This document shows, piece after piece, positions 16,233 to 25,607 of a stretch of DNA of 64,000 bases (within the stretch, counting starts at the first letter, position 1; each line of letters starts with the position of its first letter). The position numbers were made by a program, and so were the translations under genes. Origin of the DNA: Rhodopirellula halodulae (GTDB lineage: Bacteria; Planctomycetota; Planctomycetia; Pirellulales; Pirellulaceae); NCBI RefSeq assembly GCF_020966775.1, contig NZ_JAJKFV010000029.1, forward strand, positions 1,749,372 to 1,813,371, read 5' to 3'. Under the pieces are notes generated by a model, which saw only the letters and a program-made list of their open reading frames with translations, did no database searches and was not told the DNA's origin.

Positions 16233-18400
16233 CAATCCATTCCGGGGACCCACAATTTGCTGCCGCCAGACGCATCGCCGCCCGCCGCGGGAGGTGCTGC
16301 CGGGGCCGCCGCGGATTCTCCGTCAGGCGTCCAAATGCCGCCGGCCGACGGAGCTGCTGCGGGAGCGGGACCAGGCTGGTTTCGGGGGGATCCATCGGGA
16401 TTGATCAGTCCGAGTTGTGCCAGGATTTGTTGCAGGCGTCCCATCACTTCAGGATTGTCGCTGTGCTTGCTGACGATCGTCTGCACGGTGTTTTGGAATT
16501 GCTCAATCTCTTGTCGACGCAAGCGAAGTCCAAGTTCAGCCAGCAACAGCGACGCGTCCGAAAGCTTGTTTTCCGCAGCGTACGCTTTGGCTTGGTCGAG
16601 ATAGGCGACCGCATCGTCGGAAGACGTCGCACGTTGCATCAAGAACGAATAAGCAATCAGCTTCGAACCGATGAAGCGGCCTTCGCCAACCGACTCGGTG
16701 TCTTGCTGAAGCAACGCATTGGCGGCTTTACGGCCAATCGTGGTGGCCGAAATTTGTTGGGCACGCTGGATGAGGTAAATGAGGTTTTCGGCGTCCAGAT
16801 TGCTCGGATCAATTCGATCCAGGTCGTATCCGGGGATCTCTTCCAGCTCTTCGTTGCTGACTGCGATCGTTTCCCGCTTTGGCAAATTGGCGATTTCCAA
16901 CAGACGATCGATCAGAGTTTCGTCACGTGCGATGAGGTTGTCCTCGCCCTCAATGAAGCGGACCATCGCGGCGCGTTCTAGCTTCTTCGAATCGTCGCCC
17001 GCAGCGTCCTTCAGCGATACGCCACCGAGCAGGCCAACGGGAGTGTTTGCCAACGTTTCCGGGACTCGTTGTTGGACGAGTTGGTGCACCACTGAATCCA
17101 GATTTTCGTAGTGTTCCGCTCGCAAGCCACCGATCTGCGGCGTGGCGGTCACGGCCAACGGAATTTGTCCTTCCTCGCCAGTGCTCCAGTTCAGATTCGG
17201 TGCGACTTCGCCGAGCAGTTCCTCGACCTTGGATTGATTGTGGATGGGGAGGCCAACCACTTGCAGTCGAGCGGAGCGATCCGTTTCTTTGCCGAACAGG
17301 AAGACGGCTGCCATTCCAACGGGAATGTTGTCCGTGGTGACTTCGTCGTCCGCGTTCAGGCTGTTCTTGTCGAGAATCTGGAAGGCGGCTCGAGGGGCCA
17401 CGTCGCCTTCGCGTTTGAATTGTTCGAGGGCTTCGGCGGGAAGCTCTTCAAATCGCGAATTCGCGATCATCGACATTTGGTATTCGTCGATGGCTTCGAC
17501 ATCAGCGGTCAGTTCCAAGTGCTGGACCATCAGCCCGTCGGCGTCGGGGCTGGCGATTTGTGCGAGTGCTAGGTAGCGAGCCCGCGTGTCGTCGGACAGG
17601 TCTTCGCACTGCGAAAGTTTAACGAGCAAATCAGCTTGAGCCGCGTGGTCGCCTCGCCAGATGGCACAGTTCAGAAGCCCTGACAGCACGGCAGGTTGCA
17701 AAGGTGCTGATCGTTGCAGGGATTCGAATTTGGTCTGAGCAAGCACCACTTTGTTGTTGGACAACAACAAGGCCGCTTCGTCGTAACGTTCCACCCAGTC
17801 CGCATTTTCCGGCGGGGAAATCAGTTCCGGGACCGCTTTGGCCAACTGGTTCACACCGGGGTCGCCATTGATTTGCTGCAGCACGCTGGCCGCCATTCGG
17901 CTGTCTTCATAGCCGGTGGAGACCATCGCCAAAGTCGCGTAAACGCGCGAGGTCAGCAAAATTCCGTTGCCTGCCAAGGCGTACGCCAACAAAGACGCCA
18001 CGTCCAAAACGAACGAATCAACGGTTTGCCCACTCTCGGTCAACGCTTCCAAGATCAATTCAGTCGCCGCCGAAAGGTCTTGGCGGAACAACGCCGCGGC
18101 GGCACTTTGAGTCAGGGCCAACGGGTTGGAAGGTTGCAGGCGGCGGAATCGTTCGGCGTTCTCTTCCAGCGACGAGTATTCCCGCAGATCCATGAACAAA
18201 CGTCCGCGAATCGCAAGAGCCCAGGCCGCATCGGGGTGTTGGTCCAGGATGGTGCCCAGTTGGTCCAGCGCGGGGACGAGTTGGCCCCCGTCGATCATTT
18301 GCAGCACGCGGTCCAATTCGTGTACCGAATCCTTGCATTTGCAAAACTTGATTTTTTTGCCGGAGCCGCAGGGGCAGATCGAATAGGTATCGATGGACAT
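16232..18400 (-). CDS. SEC-C zinc-motif protein with long TPR-like helical region
   Basis: The 722-residue protein begins with a SEC-C motif (YSICPCGSGKKIKFCKCKD), the zinc hook best known from the SecA C-terminus and here placed at the N-terminus. A long helical tract follows with TPR-like segments (ALDQLGTILDQHPDAAWALA, then RGRLFMDLREYSSLEENAER). The C-terminus is Pro/Ala/Gly-rich with GIWTPDGE and KLWVPGMD. No signal peptide is seen, so it is probably cytoplasmic. It is translationally coupled to ribD, though nothing in the domains explains a riboflavin role. The function is unknown. Confidence 0.8.
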   Translation of the reverse strand: MSIDTYSICPCGSGKKIKFCKCKDSVHELDRVLQMIDGGQLVPALDQLGTILDQHPDAAWALAIRGRLFMDLREYSSLEENAERFRRLQPSNPLALTQSAAAALFRQDLSAATELILEALTESGQTVDSFVLDVASLLAYALAGNGILLTSRVYATLAMVSTGYEDSRMAASVLQQINGDPGVNQLAKAVPELISPPENADWVERYDEAALLLSNNKVVLAQTKFESLQRSAPLQPAVLSGLLNCAIWRGDHAAQADLLVKLSQCEDLSDDTRARYLALAQIASPDADGLMVQHLELTADVEAIDEYQMSMIANSRFEELPAEALEQFKREGDVAPRAAFQILDKNSLNADDEVTTDNIPVGMAAVFLFGKETDRSARLQVVGLPIHNQSKVEELLGEVAPNLNWSTGEEGQIPLAVTATPQIGGLRAEHYENLDSVVHQLVQQRVPETLANTPVGLLGGVSLKDAAGDDSKKLERAAMVRFIEGEDNLIARDETLIDRLLEIANLPKRETIAVSNEELEEIPGYDLDRIDPSNLDAENLIYLIQRAQQISATTIGRKAANALLQQDTESVGEGRFIGSKLIAYSFLMQRATSSDDAVAYLDQAKAYAAENKLSDASLLLAELGLRLRRQEIEQFQNTVQTIVSKHSDNPEVMGRLQQILAQLGLINPDGSPRNQPGPAPAAAPSAGGIWTPDGESAAAPAAPPAAGGDASGGSKLWVPGMD

Positions 18401-18600
18401 AAAACGTCGCGGTGAATGGGGGCTGTGGCGACCGCTGATGAGACGACCGCATGATCGAGTGAAGCGGGCAACTTACCACGCCAGACGTGGTGTCCCAAGA
18501 TGCGATCTGCAAGTTGTCGGAGGCGAACGCGATGAGCGAATCGCGTCAGAGGTTTGGCATTCGCCGGACAATTTGATGGCCAGCCAATGCCCACGCTGAT

Positions 18601-19536
18601 TCACTCGTCCTCGGGTGAGTCGCTGGCTGGTCTGTCGGATTCCGTCTTGAGTGACAGCGAGGACTGGTCGAGCCAAGTCCGCAATGGACCCGTTTGGGGC
18701 ACCGCGAATGCTCCGTGAGCGGTCTGTCGATCCAGCTCGCGATAGCGAATTACGATCAAGTCAAAGGTCTGTTGAAAGTGTGCTTTCACGCGAGAGTTGA
18801 TCAACTGGCGGACTTGATCGTCGGTCAAGTGCCTTCGAGATGGATTGTCGAGTTTTAGTTCAAGCAATTCCTCCACTTCGGCACGAGCGAACTGCAATCG
18901 GTCCTCCGCTTCGACCGCCGCACGGAACCGGCCCAGCACACGCGGGTCGGTCGACAGTCGAATGTGGTCCAGTTCATGCTTGATCAAGTCACTGTTCCAG
19001 AATTCACTGATCTCGGTGGGGAAGGTCCGGAGCCAAACGTCATGGGTGACGGTCAACCCAAGTTTTGGATATCGAACCCGCACCCATAGAACGTCTCCTG
19101 ACCACCACCATCGGCATCGACTGACGAAGTCATAGTTCAGACGAAACTGAGTTTCCGCGTCGAACTGTCTGTCGATCACTCCCGTCGATCGGTAGCCGTT
19201 GGCCTGCGATGGTCTTGGCCCGCCGGACTTGAATTTGACTTGGCCTCGCTCGAGTAATCGTGCGACGTCTTCCGATGGTTTGGGCAGCGTAGTCAGAGGA
19301 AGGGGTGTGGTGATCAACGAGTCTTCGTCGATCATTCCTTGGTTCGTTACCACATTGTTTTGACCTGAAGATGGCTCTGCCAACACACACGCGATGACAG
19401 CGGCCACCATCGAAAGACGAATTGTACGGAGCCCAGTTCGCGTGGCGAGACGATATGCAGGACGGAATGACCCACGCCGCATTCCATGGCAATGGCTGCG
19501 AAGCGACGAACTGGCAAGAGGATCCAATATGGGCAT
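18601..19536 (-). CDS. Secreted HExxH-containing protein (putative zinc metallopeptidase, DUF922-like)
   Basis: The 311-residue protein has a basic N-terminus and hydrophobic stretch (LSMVAAVIACVLAEPSSGQ) that looks like a signal peptide; an internal ATG at 19482 would give a shorter lead. A strand-rich domain follows (FRLNYDFVSRCRWWW, VRVRYPKLGLTVTHDVWL), then LIKHELDHIRLSTDP with the HExxH zinc motif near residue 184, in a layout resembling DUF922 proteins. It lies 26 bp downstream of the M28 peptidase gene on the same strand, so an operon is likely. The protease role is inferred from the motif only. Confidence 0.65.
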   Translation of the reverse strand: MPILDPLASSSLRSHCHGMRRGSFRPAYRLATRTGLRTIRLSMVAAVIACVLAEPSSGQNNVVTNQGMIDEDSLITTPLPLTTLPKPSEDVARLLERGQVKFKSGGPRPSQANGYRSTGVIDRQFDAETQFRLNYDFVSRCRWWWSGDVLWVRVRYPKLGLTVTHDVWLRTFPTEISEFWNSDLIKHELDHIRLSTDPRVLGRFRAAVEAEDRLQFARAEVEELLELKLDNPSRRHLTDDQVRQLINSRVKAHFQQTFDLIVIRYRELDRQTAHGAFAVPQTGPLRTWLDQSSLSLKTESDRPASDSPEDE

Positions 19537-19562
19537 CCCGCAATTTTAGTCTTGGGGGCGGG

Positions 19563-22500
19563 TTAGTCTCGCGAGCCGGGAGTGATTGTGAGCTTCACCT
19601 CCGCACCATCACGATTGACCACAATCTCGACCGCCTCACCAATCTTCAAGGCCTCAATCGCGTACGTGTAATCGTAGATGTCCTCGATTTTTCGTCCGGC
19701 CAATCCAACGATCACATCACCTCCTCGAACACCCGCGGTTTCCGCTGGGCCATCCGCGGCGACGCCGCTGAGTTTCAATCCTTTGACGTCGCCGGCCGCG
19801 TAGTCGGGAATCGTTCCCAGGTAAGCCGTGAGGCGTGCCCGCGGGACTTCTTCGGTGGATTGACCTTCATCAAGTTTGAATTCCGGCACTTGGTTTGACT
19901 GCAAGAATCCACGAGTCAGCAAACCAAACAGACGTGCGATCTTTGCATTGCCGTCGTAGTTCAGCTTGTCCGGCGTATCGCGTGGCGTGTGATAGTCCTC
20001 GTGTGCGCCCGTGAATGCGGACAGGATGGGGACGTTGCGAGCGACAAACGCGGATGCATCGGTGGGCAATCGAGTGCTGGTGCGGTCGAGCTGCAAAGGA
20101 ACGCCGACAGGTACATTGCGGCGCTGCACCTCGCCTTCGAATCCAGGTGAAGAACCGATGCCCTGGACAATCAACTTGTCTCGCAGACGACCCACCATGT
20201 CCAGGTTGAGATAGACCGCGATGGCTTCCCCGAGGGACGCTGCATCCGGTGTCATGCCATGAGCATGGGCGATGGCGATATCGTCCTCACTGGGTTCGTC
20301 GATTGGAGCCTGTGGATAGAGCTTGCCAAAGTCATCGACAAAGGCTTGCGAGCCAAAGAGCCCAAGTTCTTCGCCGCTCCATGCTGCCACGACGAGATCG
20401 CGTTGCAGAGACAGGTTGCCCGTCGCACGCTGATCGGCAACGTACTGAGCGATCTCCAGCATCGCGGCGACTCCGCTGGCGTTGTCATCCGCACCAACAT
20501 GGACTTGGTTTTCTTCGTCCGCGCGAGCCAGCGAGTTGCTACCGCCGCCGCGTCCAAGGTGATCGATGTGGGCACCGACCATCACCACGGGAAATTGAAT
20601 GGCTGAGTTTGATTCGGCCGAGTCAGATGCCGGCAATCGCGCCACGATGTTGCGTCCGCTGCCGGTACGACGATTGATCTCGATCGATGCACTGATTTCG
20701 ATGCCAGTCAATTGTTGTCCCATTGCCATTTGGCCGTCGTCCAGTTGCGACTGCAATTGTTGCAGATCTTTGCCGCCCGCTCGCACCAAGCGAGTGGCGG
20801 TGTCGTTGTCGATCGAAATGGCCGCCAGGCTGACTTGCGCTTGCGACGTGTTATTGTCAAAGCGGATCAGGTCCCGCTGCACTTGGCTGTTGGGACCGGC
20901 GACGAACAGTATCCCTCGGGCACCCATGTCACGTGCGATGGTGGCCTTGCGTCTTGGGTCACCATACCGAGCCATCCGTTGGCGTTGTTCAGACGAAATG
21001 TTTTGGGGCAGATCGCGGAAGACCAGGACCCATTTGTCCGTGACATCCAAGTGCACGTAGCTGTCGTATTCGTCATTGTCTTCATCCCCCGGGATCTGCA
21101 AACCATAGCCTGCGAAGACAACCTCTGACTTTGTGATGTCGCCGGTTTGCGAAAACGACAAGGGCACCCAGTTTTCGCTGAGTTTGGTTTCGATGATGCC
21201 TTCATTCCCACCAGGCGAACTCGTTCGGATCGTCAGTTCGTTTGCATCGCCGAGCGAAGAGCCCGCGGGAAATTCAAATTCATGAAAGAATGTGCCGTCG
21301 TTGCCAGCGGGAACAAAACCAAGGCTTTCAAGGTAGGCCGCAACGTAGGCGGTGGCTCTCTTTTCACCAGAAGTTCCCGTCAACCGGCCGCCTAGTTCGG
21401 GACGAGTCAGGTAGTCGACGTGCCGCATCACATCCGCGGGGCGAAATTCTGGTGCCGTTGCGGAAACGTTCGAACGTGCCAACGAAACGTCTTCATCGTT
21501 GGAGTCCGACTCGTCTAGCCCCAATGCTCGCCGGGCCAAGTCGACGTCGAAATCCGCGATGTAGATCTGCGACGTACCCTTCTTCGGCGAACCATCTTCG
21601 AGCACGACTTCGCCGTTGCTATCGATGACGCGGGTCGTGGTCCAGGACAATCGTTTGCCATCGGGAAGGAAGACAGGCAAACCATCAAAGCCGTCTGTGG
21701 TGGTGACACGAACTGGTTCACCCTTCCCATCGGCTCGGACCAGATACAACTCGAAATTCGCGAAACCGTGTCGGTTGGTTGTGAAGATCAGGAACTCACC
21801 GCTTGGATGAAAATACGGGGCCCAGCTCATTGCGTTGATGTTGGTCAACCGTCGAACGTCAGTTCCGTCCGTCTTCATTGTGAAGATTTCAGCGGTGGCC
21901 CCATTGGGAGCGAAACGACGCCAGCAAATGCGTTCCCCATCCGGTGAAAAGAACGGTCCGCCATCGTATCCGGGTTCATTGGTCAAACGACGCACGTCCG
22001 AACCGTCGGCGTTCATGATGTATAGGTCAATCATGAAGGCTGGATCCAATTCGAACTGTTCCCGCTCACGAGGTGTCAGTTCTCGTGTGTAAGCAGCACG
22101 ATTGGACGCGAAAACAATTTGTTTTCCATCGGGACTGAAGCTCGCTTCCGCGTCGTAGCCTTCCGCATCGGTCAGTGCGGTCAAGCCTTGGGTGGTGCCC
22201 GTTTCAATCGAATTCAGATCCGCGACGTACAACTCGTAGTGCGGGTCGTAGTCCCACGCGTAGCGACGCTCTTTTCCGGATGCTCGAAGCTCAAGCTCTT
22301 CCTCTTGAAGTTGTTTGGATCTTTCGTCGGCGTGCGTGCTGGCGAACAAGACACGATCGCCATCCGGATGAATCCACGCGCAAGTTGTCTTGCCGAAGCC
22401 CGGTGAGACTTGTTGGATGTCGCCGGTTTCCAAGTCAGTGATGAAGATCTGATAGAAAGGGTTCTGCGCGTCGCGTTCGCTTTGGAACACCATTCGTTTG

Positions 22501-22763
22501 CCATCGGCGCTGAAGTAGCCTTCTCCCGCGCGGCGTCCCTCGAACGTCAGTTTGCGGACGTTGGTCAGGAAATTTGATTCGTTGAGTTCATCGGCAGGTG
22601 CGGACGGTTCGTCGGCGTTTGCTCGACCGATGCTGGTCAGCAGGGCCGGCAGCAACACCAACGCGATCAGGTTGACGCTTAGCAACGAAGCGGCTTTGCC
22701 AAACGGCCATTGAGACTCGTGATGACAATGCAACACAAGTTTCTGCGACGTGCGAGATTGCAT
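19563..22763 (-). CDS. Secreted PD40 propeller - PA-like - M28 aminopeptidase - PDZ protein
   Basis: About 1066 residues. A signal-like hydrophobic stretch (SLLSVNLIALVLLPALLTSI) comes first. A TolB-like propeller follows with repeats such as ASFSPDGKQIVFASNRAAYT and GPFFSPDGERICWRRFAPNG. An insert with VHLDVTDKWVLVFRDLP resembles a PA domain. The M28 catalytic core has VGAHIDHLG, GADDNASGVAAMLEIA, AAWSGEELGLFGSQAF, YLNLDMVGRL and HEDYHTPRDTPDKLNYD, which supply the two-zinc ligands and the general base. A PDZ domain closes the protein (KLSGVAADGPAETAGVRGGD, DVIVGLAGRKIEDI). It probably degrades peptides in the periplasm. The start is uncertain: 22853 and 22790 are alternatives. Confidence 0.9.
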   Translation of the reverse strand: MQSRTSQKLVLHCHHESQWPFGKAASLLSVNLIALVLLPALLTSIGRANADEPSAPADELNESNFLTNVRKLTFEGRRAGEGYFSADGKRMVFQSERDAQNPFYQIFITDLETGDIQQVSPGFGKTTCAWIHPDGDRVLFASTHADERSKQLQEEELELRASGKERRYAWDYDPHYELYVADLNSIETGTTQGLTALTDAEGYDAEASFSPDGKQIVFASNRAAYTRELTPREREQFELDPAFMIDLYIMNADGSDVRRLTNEPGYDGGPFFSPDGERICWRRFAPNGATAEIFTMKTDGTDVRRLTNINAMSWAPYFHPSGEFLIFTTNRHGFANFELYLVRADGKGEPVRVTTTDGFDGLPVFLPDGKRLSWTTTRVIDSNGEVVLEDGSPKKGTSQIYIADFDVDLARRALGLDESDSNDEDVSLARSNVSATAPEFRPADVMRHVDYLTRPELGGRLTGTSGEKRATAYVAAYLESLGFVPAGNDGTFFHEFEFPAGSSLGDANELTIRTSSPGGNEGIIETKLSENWVPLSFSQTGDITKSEVVFAGYGLQIPGDEDNDEYDSYVHLDVTDKWVLVFRDLPQNISSEQRQRMARYGDPRRKATIARDMGARGILFVAGPNSQVQRDLIRFDNNTSQAQVSLAAISIDNDTATRLVRAGGKDLQQLQSQLDDGQMAMGQQLTGIEISASIEINRRTGSGRNIVARLPASDSAESNSAIQFPVVMVGAHIDHLGRGGGSNSLARADEENQVHVGADDNASGVAAMLEIAQYVADQRATGNLSLQRDLVVAAWSGEELGLFGSQAFVDDFGKLYPQAPIDEPSEDDIAIAHAHGMTPDAASLGEAIAVYLNLDMVGRLRDKLIVQGIGSSPGFEGEVQRRNVPVGVPLQLDRTSTRLPTDASAFVARNVPILSAFTGAHEDYHTPRDTPDKLNYDGNAKIARLFGLLTRGFLQSNQVPEFKLDEGQSTEEVPRARLTAYLGTIPDYAAGDVKGLKLSGVAADGPAETAGVRGGDVIVGLAGRKIEDIYDYTYAIEALKIGEAVEIVVNRDGAEVKLTITPGSRD

Positions 22764-22859
22764 CGGGATGGGAAGGCGGGAGCGTTGCATGGCGCGGCGG
22801 GCAATAGGAGGAAGTGACCGAAGATGAAAACGTCGAGCCGTTGTTTCATCCAAGTCGTT

Positions 22860-23252
22860 TCAACTTAGCAGTCCCTTGGCGCCTCGCAAGCAGATCAAGC
22901 CCTCGCTCCAATTCTGAAACAGCTCGGCTCGCTGCTGCGGGGTCTCAAAGACGCGAACTTGGCTCTGGTTGTGACGGTAGTCCTCACGGACCAAACCGAA
23001 TAATTCGCGGTAAACCGGCGCAGGGTCTGGTTCATCTTCCGTGGTTTGGAAATTGACCCGTGCGCGAACTTCGAAGCGATACAGCTGTTGCCAACCTGGA
23101 CGCTGCATCGCCACCAGCCGAACTCCGCTGAACTTAGCGGAGTTGCCGAAGTATCCGTTTTGACTGAGGTGGCGACGAATGGATTGCTCCATTTCTCGAT
23201 CGCCGCACCATGCGTCCCACTTGGATTGAATGCGTTTCCACCAAGTGGTCAT
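22860..23252 (-). CDS. Conserved-looking hypothetical protein
   Basis: About 130 residues from ATG 23252 (TTWWKRIQSKWDAWCGDREM). The frame opens at 23291, but that part overlaps the upstream ligase gene. It has a polar alpha/beta composition with no signal peptide or membrane span. Notable segments are QQLYRFEVRARVNFQTTEDE and FGLVREDYRHNQSQVRVFE. It lies between the murE-like ligase and the M28 peptidase with short spacing, so it is probably co-transcribed with them. I do not recognise the family. Confidence 0.65.
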   Translation of the reverse strand: MTTWWKRIQSKWDAWCGDREMEQSIRRHLSQNGYFGNSAKFSGVRLVAMQRPGWQQLYRFEVRARVNFQTTEDEPDPAPVYRELFGLVREDYRHNQSQVRVFETPQQRAELFQNWSEGLICLRGAKGLLS

Positions 23253-23277
23253 GGGTGCCTCTGCAGGTCGGTGAAGA

Positions 23278-25209
23278 TCAGGTGCCGTCAAAAAGTTTCA
23301 AATTGGGAGGATCATTGTCCTCCGGCGTGTCGCTGATGCACGAGTCAGACTCAGCATTATTTTTCTCGGCGGGCAAGCCTTCCGGAAAACCGACCACTTT
23401 GAGCGTAGGAGTCTCGCTCGCCGGGGCGGCGGCCTGGTGACGATTTTCTGCACAGCGAATCAACGTCTGCGAAAACTCGTCAATTGAATGTCGTTCACGG
23501 TCAGGATTGCTGCGATCCATTCCGCCGACGACCAGCACCAAGTCTTGGTTGCCGGCTTCGCCGTGAGCCCACTGAATGGCCCGTTGCGGATCTGCCACCA
23601 AACGCATCGCGGCGACGTTTTGAACTCCATCGAGAACTTTGTGGCTGATCGCTAGGAAGTCCGCTTTGTCCGCCGGGGCACAGGTCAAAACGCAGTGGTC
23701 GGGCAGAGTCTCCAACAAGCGTCCATATTGCATCAATGTCTCTTCGTCGTCCGCGGAGCTGACGGCGAGAACACACCACAGTTGTGGTCGGCGCGAACGG
23801 GAGGATGTTGTTGCGTGAGGCGAAGGTGTCATGGGAACCGAAACCGCCTGGGTTTGGTTCAGATCGTTGCGGGCGGCTTCCAATGCGAACTGAACTCGCT
23901 CCGCAGAGCCGCCCACGTCCAGGCGAGCTGTTGGATTGGTTTGGTCCGTTTCCCAATCGCCCGTGGTGATGGATTGGAAACGTCCGGGCAGCTCTCGAAG
24001 TTTGCTTAGCGACTCGGCGATTTGCGGCAGCGAGTTTTCGGTCACAACACCGACGGCGGCAGCTGCGGCCAAACATTCCGCGAAGTGTCCGTTGCCCAAG
24101 TGCGACTCCATCACCGCCGCACGCGATTCGTGACGCAGCATGGCGGTCAACACACCGTCTTCGCGTGAGACCGTTCGAATTGACACGTCGGCGTTCGTGT
24201 CCGTGCCATAGGTCAGCAATTCGACGGGCTGAGTTTCTGTGACAGCGTTGGCCGCACGCATCAATCGCGAGTCGGCAGCCGGGACGATCAAGACTCCATT
24301 TTCGGCGGCCAGCTCAAAGGCACATTCCACGGCGGAGGGCCCAAAGTCATTGTTCTTCGCATCGCGTCCGGTCACCAAAACGATGTCGAACTGAATCTGA
24401 TCGTACGATCCGCTTCTCAGTCGGGCTGAGTCCAGCTCGGTGATGCTGACGGCGGCGCCGGCGTCCACGGCATCGGACAACGCATCGATCAGAGCGTGTC
24501 CATGGTTGGCCAAGCTGCTGCCCGCTTCGGTCAGAACCGAATCGCTGGAACCGAGTCCGGTTTGATACGCCACTCGGCAGGGAATGTCACGCAGGACCGA
24601 AGCGGTCAAGAACGATGTGATTGTCTTCCCGGCGGAACCGACGATGCCGATCGTGATCAATTTTTGATCGGGACGATCCGTTTGCTTGGAACGGATTTCG
24701 GTGAGCGCTTTGGTGGTGTCACCGACGATGGCTTGAGGGATCGGAGCCGGCAACACTTGTTCGGTCAAAATTCCTGCGGCGCCACGAGCGAGGGCTTTGG
24801 AAATCAGCTCCACGGGACAATCTTCGCCGAGCCGATAAACCAACAGTTGCCCCGGTTCGCAGGTGTCCATTGAATCGGCAATGGAGGTGAACTCGATGTC
24901 ATTGCCGGAAAAGAATCGCACCCGTTGCAGCAATCCGGACAGTCGCGAACGCGGTGTTTCACGCTTGGGTGGCGTTGCCGCATCTTTGCAAGCAAATCGA
25001 TTTTCAATCGCGAAGTCTTGGCGATTCGCGTCGGCGGTTTGCTTCGGTTGCGTTGCGGTTTGGATCGCAGAGGAGGACTCGGTGGAGGTGCCCTTGCCGC
25101 CATTCCACTTCACCGCACGCAGGGATGTCTCCGACGTGGTGTGGAACGAAGAACGGTATGTCCGCCCTGGTTTGTTTTGGTCCAACCATTGGTCAATCGC
25201 GTGACGCAT
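23278..25209 (-). CDS. Mur ligase family protein, MurE-like but divergent
   Basis: The 643-residue product starts at ATG 25209, preceded by a perfect AAGGAGG ten bases upstream. About 100 low-complexity N-terminal residues precede a MurE-type N-domain (FTSIADSMDTCEPGQLLVYR). The P-loop is ITIGIVGSAGKTITSFLTAS, with GSAGKT where Mur ligases usually have GTNGKT. Further blocks are HLGNGHFAECLAAAAAVGVV and RELPGRFQSI, then a ligase C-domain with SADDEETLMQYGRL and VLVVGGMDRSNPDR. It probably joins an amino acid or peptide to a UDP-MurNAc-type substrate, but may be a paralogue with another role. The downstream genes may form its operon. Confidence 0.8.
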   Translation of the reverse strand: MRHAIDQWLDQNKPGRTYRSSFHTTSETSLRAVKWNGGKGTSTESSSAIQTATQPKQTADANRQDFAIENRFACKDAATPPKRETPRSRLSGLLQRVRFFSGNDIEFTSIADSMDTCEPGQLLVYRLGEDCPVELISKALARGAAGILTEQVLPAPIPQAIVGDTTKALTEIRSKQTDRPDQKLITIGIVGSAGKTITSFLTASVLRDIPCRVAYQTGLGSSDSVLTEAGSSLANHGHALIDALSDAVDAGAAVSITELDSARLRSGSYDQIQFDIVLVTGRDAKNNDFGPSAVECAFELAAENGVLIVPAADSRLMRAANAVTETQPVELLTYGTDTNADVSIRTVSREDGVLTAMLRHESRAAVMESHLGNGHFAECLAAAAAVGVVTENSLPQIAESLSKLRELPGRFQSITTGDWETDQTNPTARLDVGGSAERVQFALEAARNDLNQTQAVSVPMTPSPHATTSSRSRRPQLWCVLAVSSADDEETLMQYGRLLETLPDHCVLTCAPADKADFLAISHKVLDGVQNVAAMRLVADPQRAIQWAHGEAGNQDLVLVVGGMDRSNPDRERHSIDEFSQTLIRCAENRHQAAAPASETPTLKVVGFPEGLPAEKNNAESDSCISDTPEDNDPPNLKLFDGT

Positions 25210-25235
25210 CTCGTCGCCTCCTTGCTGACGTGAAT
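25196..25235 (-). promoter_or_regulatory. Strong Shine-Dalgarno fixing the murE-like start
   Basis: Read on the minus strand, AAGGAGGCGACGAG lies directly before the ATG at 25209. Clear Shine-Dalgarno sequences are rare in this window, so this one is unusual and decides the start over an upstream start at 25293. Confidence 0.75.
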
Positions 25236-25607
25236 GAATCGTCGTGGGGTTTTCCTGCTGTCGAGTGAATCCAGTTTCACAGCAATTCAGCAAAGGAAAT
25301 GACCCCGGTTGAGAAATCCGTTCTCAACATTGGCACGACCGAAGAAATGCTTTCGTTCAGTCATGGAAGCGAATTGTTCCCATCCCTGAAAATCAGTCAA
25401 GGTCGAAAATCATTTTGTGGAACTCGTTGAGTTCACCGTTTGCATCTCCCCAAGGACCTTCGCGGGAAGGTTACAATGAAAGGCATGAACCCATTGCGAT
25501 GGCGGACAGCACGTTCATAAACGCGTCGTTCTTCATCGCGGTGAGCCGAAGCTTCGAGTTCGAACATTGAGGTAGAGCGTTGGCAGTTAACGCTGAAAGG
25601 TAGCATC
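25210..25607. other. Divergent intergenic region between murE-like and hemerythrin-like genes
   Basis: This 398-bp stretch should hold promoters for both flanking genes. On the plus strand TACAAT (25472-25477) is a good -10 candidate, without an obvious -35 at 17 bp. I see no convincing gene, terminator or RNA. Confidence 0.4.
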
